NCBI GenBank assembly: GCA_023301245.1
Contig: JALZUV010000183.1
Location: forward strand, 1-7,394
Source: Rickettsiales bacterium
GTDB taxonomy: Bacteria; Pseudomonadota; Alphaproteobacteria; Rickettsiales; JALZUV01
DNA length: 7,394 nucleotides
Direction of reading: 5' to 3'
The position numbers were made by a program, and so were the translations under genes. How positions within the stretch are numbered: position 1 is the first letter of the stretch; every line of letters starts with the position of its first letter. The notes under the pieces were generated by a model. The model did no database searches. It was not told the DNA's origin and saw only the letters and a list, made by a program, of their open reading frames with translations. Positions 4,179 through 7,394 of the stretch are shown in pieces.

Positions 4179-5828
4179 ATGGCCGGAAACCCAGCAAAGC
4201 GTGCCAAGGAGGAAGCCGAAGCGCAGGAACTCCTGACAAAGCTTCGCGACCCGTTCTGGCGGTTGAACAACCTCTACCACATCAAGTCTGAGGACACTGG
4301 TGCGGTCATGCAGTTCAGGCCCTACCCAGAGCAGCAGGAGGTTTTCGATGCTGTGCTGAACCAAGGGCACAAGAAAATCATCATCCCGAAAGCACGCCGG
4401 CGGGGGATGTCAACGGGCATTGACGTGCTAGCTTATGACCAAGCGGTGGAGAATGCGGGGTATGAGGCTGGCATCGTGGACCGCAACCAAGCAGATGCCT
4501 CCAAGAAGCTGGAGAACATTATCAAAACCAGCCACAACAAGCTCCCTGCATTCATGGCAGCGGACATCAAAACACTCAAAAACAATGACGACAGATTGGC
4601 TTTCCAGGTCGGTGACGACACAACCTCTAACATTTATGCTAGCACTGGCTATCGTGGTGGTAACTGCAACTTTCTCCACGTCTCCGAGTGGGGTTGGGTT
4701 CAATGCGAAGACCCCAAACGATCTGAGGAAATCCAGACTGGTGCTATTCAGGCAGCGCGGAAGGGTCAGATTATTGTGGAGACCACATGGAAGGGGGGCA
4801 AGAATGGCCACCTCTGGGACTACATGGACCAATCGCTTACGACCCCAGAGGAAGAGAAGCATGCTCGGTCTTGGAGACACATGTTTTTCCCATGGCATAC
4901 CGACCCCTATTATTCGCTAGAGTCCAACCTGACCATCCTCTCGCAGTGTGAGGAATACTTTGAGGAGCTAGAACACGTCCATGGCATCAAGCTCACCATC
5001 GGGCAGAAGCGGTGGTATCAGGATGAGGCGTGGCCTCTCCGCAACAACCGCTTCGGGGAATACCCCTCAACGCTGGAGGAGTGTTTCAAGTCCCCGATGG
5101 AAGGCGTTATTTATGAGATGGAGATCGCACGCGCCCAGGCTGAGAAGCGGGTGACACGGTTCCCCATCGAACGTGGCATCCCAGTCTTCGCCAGCTTTGA
5201 TATTGGTCGCAACGATGCTATGCCGGTGACGCTCATCCAAGTGGTGGGCAAGGAGATCCGCATCGTTGGCTACTACGTCTCCCACCGCGAGACTGCTCGG
5301 CACTACGGTGACTGGTTGAAAGCTTGGATGGCTGACAACAATGTGCAAGACCTTCGCGTTCTACTCCCCCACGATGGTGGCAGGAAGTCGGTTGAGTCTG
5401 GCAAAACCCTTGTAGATATTTTCCATGAGATGGGGTTCAGCAACGTGCAGCACGTGCCCAAGATCCCTTCAGTCTGGACTGGCATCAACTACGTGAAGGA
5501 CACTTTCGAGTATCTGTGGTTCGACAAAGATGCAGTCACCAAGCACCACTCGCGGGGCAACAAGAAATTCCCTTCACTGCTGGAGTGCATCGACAACTAC
5601 CACCAAGCACAGAACGCCAACGGGGTGATGATGAGCATGGAGCCGGTTCACGATGACTACTCCCACGGGTGCGACTCCCTCCGCACATTCTGCGAAGCAT
5701 GGCAACGGGGGTTGATCTCTCGCACCATTGCACGGATTAGCACGGATGGGTTCGACGATTCAGAGACCTTTGGGAAAAGTTCTAGCACTAAGATGGCTGG
5801 TAGCAGACAGTGGGGTGCAAGACGATGA
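4179..5828 (+). CDS. terL: Terminase large subunit (packaging ATPase/nuclease)
   Basis: This 549-residue protein is the motor that pumps DNA into the prohead and cuts it. The ATPase half has a terminase-type Walker A, KARRRGMST (71-79), and a Walker B with catalytic Glu, NFLHVSEWGW (E170). A conserved I-I-V-E-T-T-W-K-G-G segment (198-207) is probably motif III and the coupling region. The nuclease half has the RNase H-like acidic residues: D341 in FASFDIGRND, D399 in LLPHDGG, and D499 in DYSHGCDSLR. Length and order are normal for a full-size TerL of the Terminase_6 type. The ATG at 4179 lies three bases after the preceding stop with no Shine-Dalgarno sequence. The TGA overlaps the next ATG, so the downstream small membrane protein is probably translationally coupled. 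Nothing suggests truncation or a frameshift. Confidence 0.95.
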   Translation: MAGNPAKRAKEEAEAQELLTKLRDPFWRLNNLYHIKSEDTGAVMQFRPYPEQQEVFDAVLNQGHKKIIIPKARRRGMSTGIDVLAYDQAVENAGYEAGIVDRNQADASKKLENIIKTSHNKLPAFMAADIKTLKNNDDRLAFQVGDDTTSNIYASTGYRGGNCNFLHVSEWGWVQCEDPKRSEEIQTGAIQAARKGQIIVETTWKGGKNGHLWDYMDQSLTTPEEEKHARSWRHMFFPWHTDPYYSLESNLTILSQCEEYFEELEHVHGIKLTIGQKRWYQDEAWPLRNNRFGEYPSTLEECFKSPMEGVIYEMEIARAQAEKRVTRFPIERGIPVFASFDIGRNDAMPVTLIQVVGKEIRIVGYYVSHRETARHYGDWLKAWMADNNVQDLRVLLPHDGGRKSVESGKTLVDIFHEMGFSNVQHVPKIPSVWTGINYVKDTFEYLWFDKDAVTKHHSRGNKKFPSLLECIDNYHQAQNANGVMMSMEPVHDDYSHGCDSLRTFCEAWQRGLISRTIARISTDGFDDSETFGKSSSTKMAGSRQWGARR

Positions 5829-6016
5829 TGCTATTTTTGTGTGCCTACCTCATTGTAGGGGTCATCATTGTGTGGAGCCTGATTGAGTTTTTGGAAGACT
5901 TCATTGGTGAATCTTTAGATCCACGTATTCCGGAAAGAATGAGTGGAGCTATCCTTCTGACAATCCTTGCATGGCCACTGGTTGTGCTGTATGCCCACCT
6001 CACTGACGATGAGTGA
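5825..6016 (+). CDS. Small membrane protein with two predicted helices
   Basis: With the ATG at 5825, overlapping the terL stop as ATGA, this encodes 63 residues. Hydrophobic segments at about 2-20 (LFLCAYLIVGVIIVWSLI) and 41-58 (GAILLTILAWPLVVLYAHL) flank an acidic loop (EFLEDFIGESLDPRIPE). It ends in TDDE, so it is probably a hairpin in the inner membrane. A second in-frame ATG lies at 5828, and the frame is open upstream to 5810, but the overlap start is the natural one. Two-helix proteins of this size include holins and spanin-related proteins, yet placement between terL and the portal is not typical of lysis genes and no endolysin is nearby in the window. The function is unassigned. Confidence 0.7.
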   Translation: MMLFLCAYLIVGVIIVWSLIEFLEDFIGESLDPRIPERMSGAILLTILAWPLVVLYAHLTDDE

Positions 6017-6455
6017 AGAATCTGAAACCCGCATTGTGGAATTTCCACCCTGCCCCTTTGAAGATTTCCTCACCCACATGGAGCGGTCAGATTCGAGCAA
6101 GTGGACTTGGACCTACATCGAGATGTGTTCCCGCTTCGGCTTCTTCCACTCCTCCCCGTCTGGCACAATCCTAGCACGACCAGTGAACTCATCCATCTCT
6201 GAAGACGACCTCTCAGCGTTCAATGATTTGGACCCCAACCATGAGCTGGCATCTACGGGCTTGACAGACCAGCACGATACGTGGCACATCCTTTACGCAA
6301 GTGGTGATCCTACAGATTTCTTTGACTTGTGCCCTTACGATCTCCCAAAGATCTCATTGCACCGGAACAAAGGGAGTGACAAGTTGAGGGTTCACAATTT
6401 CCAACACCTGAAAAACAAACTCCATGGGCGCACCAAAACCAAAAGCAGAACCTAA
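6009..6455 (+). CDS. Hypothetical phage protein between terL and portal
   Basis: This 148-residue protein has no motif I can name. It has an N-terminal helical part with several Trp and Phe (PFEDFLTHMERSDSSKWTWTYIEM). A C-terminal part follows, in which D-T-W-H-I-L-Y-A-S-G-D (about 97-107), C-P-Y-D-L-P-K-I-S-L-H-R (about 115-126) and a basic KLRVHNFQHLKNKL tail resemble small proteins I recall next to portal genes of podovirus-like phages. I cannot give a function. The ATG at 6009 overlaps the previous gene by eight bases, and the end overlaps the next gene by 32 bases, so it is firmly inside the operon. A basic tail and C-terminal RTKTKSRT could contact DNA; this is a guess. Confidence 0.75.
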   Translation: MSEESETRIVEFPPCPFEDFLTHMERSDSSKWTWTYIEMCSRFGFFHSSPSGTILARPVNSSISEDDLSAFNDLDPNHELASTGLTDQHDTWHILYASGDPTDFFDLCPYDLPKISLHRNKGSDKLRVHNFQHLKNKLHGRTKTKSRT

Positions 6456-6606
6456 GCCAGATCCGGCCACAGTAGCATCATCCCCAGGGGAGAATGCTAG
6501 GAAGCAAAAGGAGCTTTCCAACCGCCGCCGAGGTGGGTTCTACAGTGGTTTCAGCAACATTAAACCACCAGCTTCTACGGGCGGGGGCAACCAACAACTC
6601 GGCTAA
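6424..6606 (+). CDS. Small basic, proline-rich protein upstream of the portal
   Basis: This 60-residue protein starts MGAPKPKAEPKPDP, has a basic centre (ARKQKELSNRRRGGFYSGF) and a Gly-rich end (STGGGNQQLG). The layout, a Pro/Ala N-terminus, an Arg-rich core followed by G-F-x-S-x, and a terminal L-G, resembles short proteins coded beside portal genes in Epsilon15- and BPP-1-like podoviruses, whose role is not settled as far as I know. It is likely disordered. The ATG at 6424 is the only Met in the frame and overlaps the previous gene by 32 bases. The TAA is immediately followed by the portal ATG with no gap. The family resemblance is from memory. Confidence 0.7.
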   Translation: MGAPKPKAEPKPDPATVASSPGENARKQKELSNRRRGGFYSGFSNIKPPASTGGGNQQLG

Positions 6607-7394
6607 ATGGGCATCAACGTCAAAGAGGAACTAGACATCTGCCGCCAAGAGGAGTCGGACAGGGCACCAATGGATTCGTGGTGGCAGTCAATCAAGGAGG
6701 TTAGCACACCCCGTGACGCCTACATCACACGATCCGATACGCCTGTCCCTTCTCGCAGCTACGCCAACATCCACGACACCACGGTCATTGAAGCGGCTGA
6801 AGGTTTGTCGAACATGATGACAGCCCAGCTCACCCCCTCCGGTGAGAGTTGGGTGCGCTATGACCCACCTTTCGAGTTCCAAGACAATGATGAAGTCCGT
6901 GAGTGGTATGCCACTTGCTCGACCATCGTGATGCAGTTGGTCAACCAATCCAACTTCCAGGTGGCCAACCAGCCGGTGAATCTTGAGCGTGCTACCGTTG
7001 GCACAGGCATGATGATGTGCTATGAGACCGACAACCCTTACGCGCCTTTCTACTTTAAGCACTCGCCAGTAGGCACCTACACTTTCCAAGAGGATCTTCA
7101 AGGGCGTGCTGACACGCTCCGCCGCCACTTCCATGCGACTGCCCACCAACTCATGAAGGAGTTCCCTAATGGGAACTTTGGAGCGAAGGTCATGGCCGCA
7201 TACAACAATGCCAAGAAGATGCACGTTGAGAAGTTCAAAGTCTGGCACGTGGTCAAACCTCGCGAAGAGCGGGATGCTAGCAAGCTCGACAACGTGAACA
7301 TGGCTTACGCTGAGTTCTACATTTGCGAGCAAGACGAAAACCTCATCGAAGAGACCGGCATGAATGAGTTCAACACCATGGTGTCTCGTTTCCA
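6607..7394 (+). CDS. Portal (head-tail connector) protein, N-terminal part
   Basis: The frame opens at the ATG directly after the previous TAA and runs open to the window end (262 codons), so the C-terminus is missing. The N-terminus fits the T7-like head-tail connecting portal family. It has an R-A-P-M-D-S-W-W-Q-S-I-K-E-V-S-T-P-R helix near 19-36, then the signature I-H-D-T-T-V-I-E-A-A-E-G-L-S-N-M-M-T-A-Q-L-T-P-S at about 55-78, followed by S-W-V-R-Y-D-P-P. The typical family length is about 500-550 residues, so roughly half is present. The portal forms the dodecameric ring at the capsid vertex through which TerL drives DNA and to which the short tail attaches. This is the main evidence for a podovirus morphology. 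A minus-strand frame open across the same bases is a shadow. Confidence 0.92.
   Translation, partial: MGINVKEELDICRQEESDRAPMDSWWQSIKEVSTPRDAYITRSDTPVPSRSYANIHDTTVIEAAEGLSNMMTAQLTPSGESWVRYDPPFEFQDNDEVREWYATCSTIVMQLVNQSNFQVANQPVNLERATVGTGMMMCYETDNPYAPFYFKHSPVGTYTFQEDLQGRADTLRRHFHATAHQLMKEFPNGNFGAKVMAAYNNAKKMHVEKFKVWHVVKPREERDASKLDNVNMAYAEFYICEQDENLIEETGMNEFNTMVSRF

Noticed and set aside
4428..4898. Long minus- and plus-strand frames inside terL
   Set aside because: They are shadows of terL, whose ATPase motifs lie in this interval.
6688..7332. Minus-strand open frame of 214 codons
   Set aside because: It is antisense to the portal gene, which has family signatures and runs on beyond the window; the frame has no start context.

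Overview
The window looks like a stretch of a tailed double-stranded DNA phage, or prophage, with a podovirus-type head. On the + strand a terminase small subunit, a terminase large subunit with both ATPase and nuclease motifs, and a portal of the T7-like head-tail connector family lie in packaging-module order, with small uncharacterised phage genes packed between them. No gene places the host. None of the ten start codons has a convincing Shine-Dalgarno sequence; leaders are instead A/C-rich or the start overlaps or abuts the previous stop. That would fit a host relying little on Shine-Dalgarno pairing (Bacteroidota, some Cyanobacteria and Verrucomicrobiota are examples), but this is only a hint.

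Layout. Positions 1-2257 hold three genes on the minus strand. In transcription order they are a short 83-residue hypothetical gene, a MoxR/CbbQ/CobS-like AAA+ ATPase, and the first 232 codons of a protein resembling the DUF7192 family, which runs off the window at base 1. Each has the same 16-base motif, AACCAAGACTAAAAAC, just upstream of its start codon. The first two genes are each followed at the stop codon by a GC-rich hairpin of related design. Positions 2258-2983 are a gene-free divergence region rich in repeats: a perfect 38-base inverted repeat, a 16-base GC-rich repeat in three copies, short CTACTGCCC repeats, and a helically phased TCAAA(A)RGG array. It is the best candidate for a replication origin and/or a bidirectional control region.

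Positions 2984-7394 are the packaging module on the + strand. It runs terS, a 305-base gap with tandem palindromes and an A/C-rich leader, two 63-codon genes, terL, a two-helix membrane protein, a 148-residue hypothetical protein, a 60-residue basic/proline-rich protein and the portal, cut by the window end. From 3789 on the genes overlap or are separated by at most 8 bases, so they are probably one operon.

Together the + strand genes select and cut phage DNA (TerS, TerL) and thread it through the portal into the capsid. The minus-strand genes probably act at another stage of infection. MoxR-type ATPases remodel partner proteins, often ones with VWA domains, and the adjacent DUF7192-like protein is a natural candidate partner. 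The most unusual signals are the repeated leader-plus-hairpin cassettes of the minus-strand cluster, the repeat-dense divergence region, and a marked excess of the palindrome GCTAGC (13 copies) through the window.
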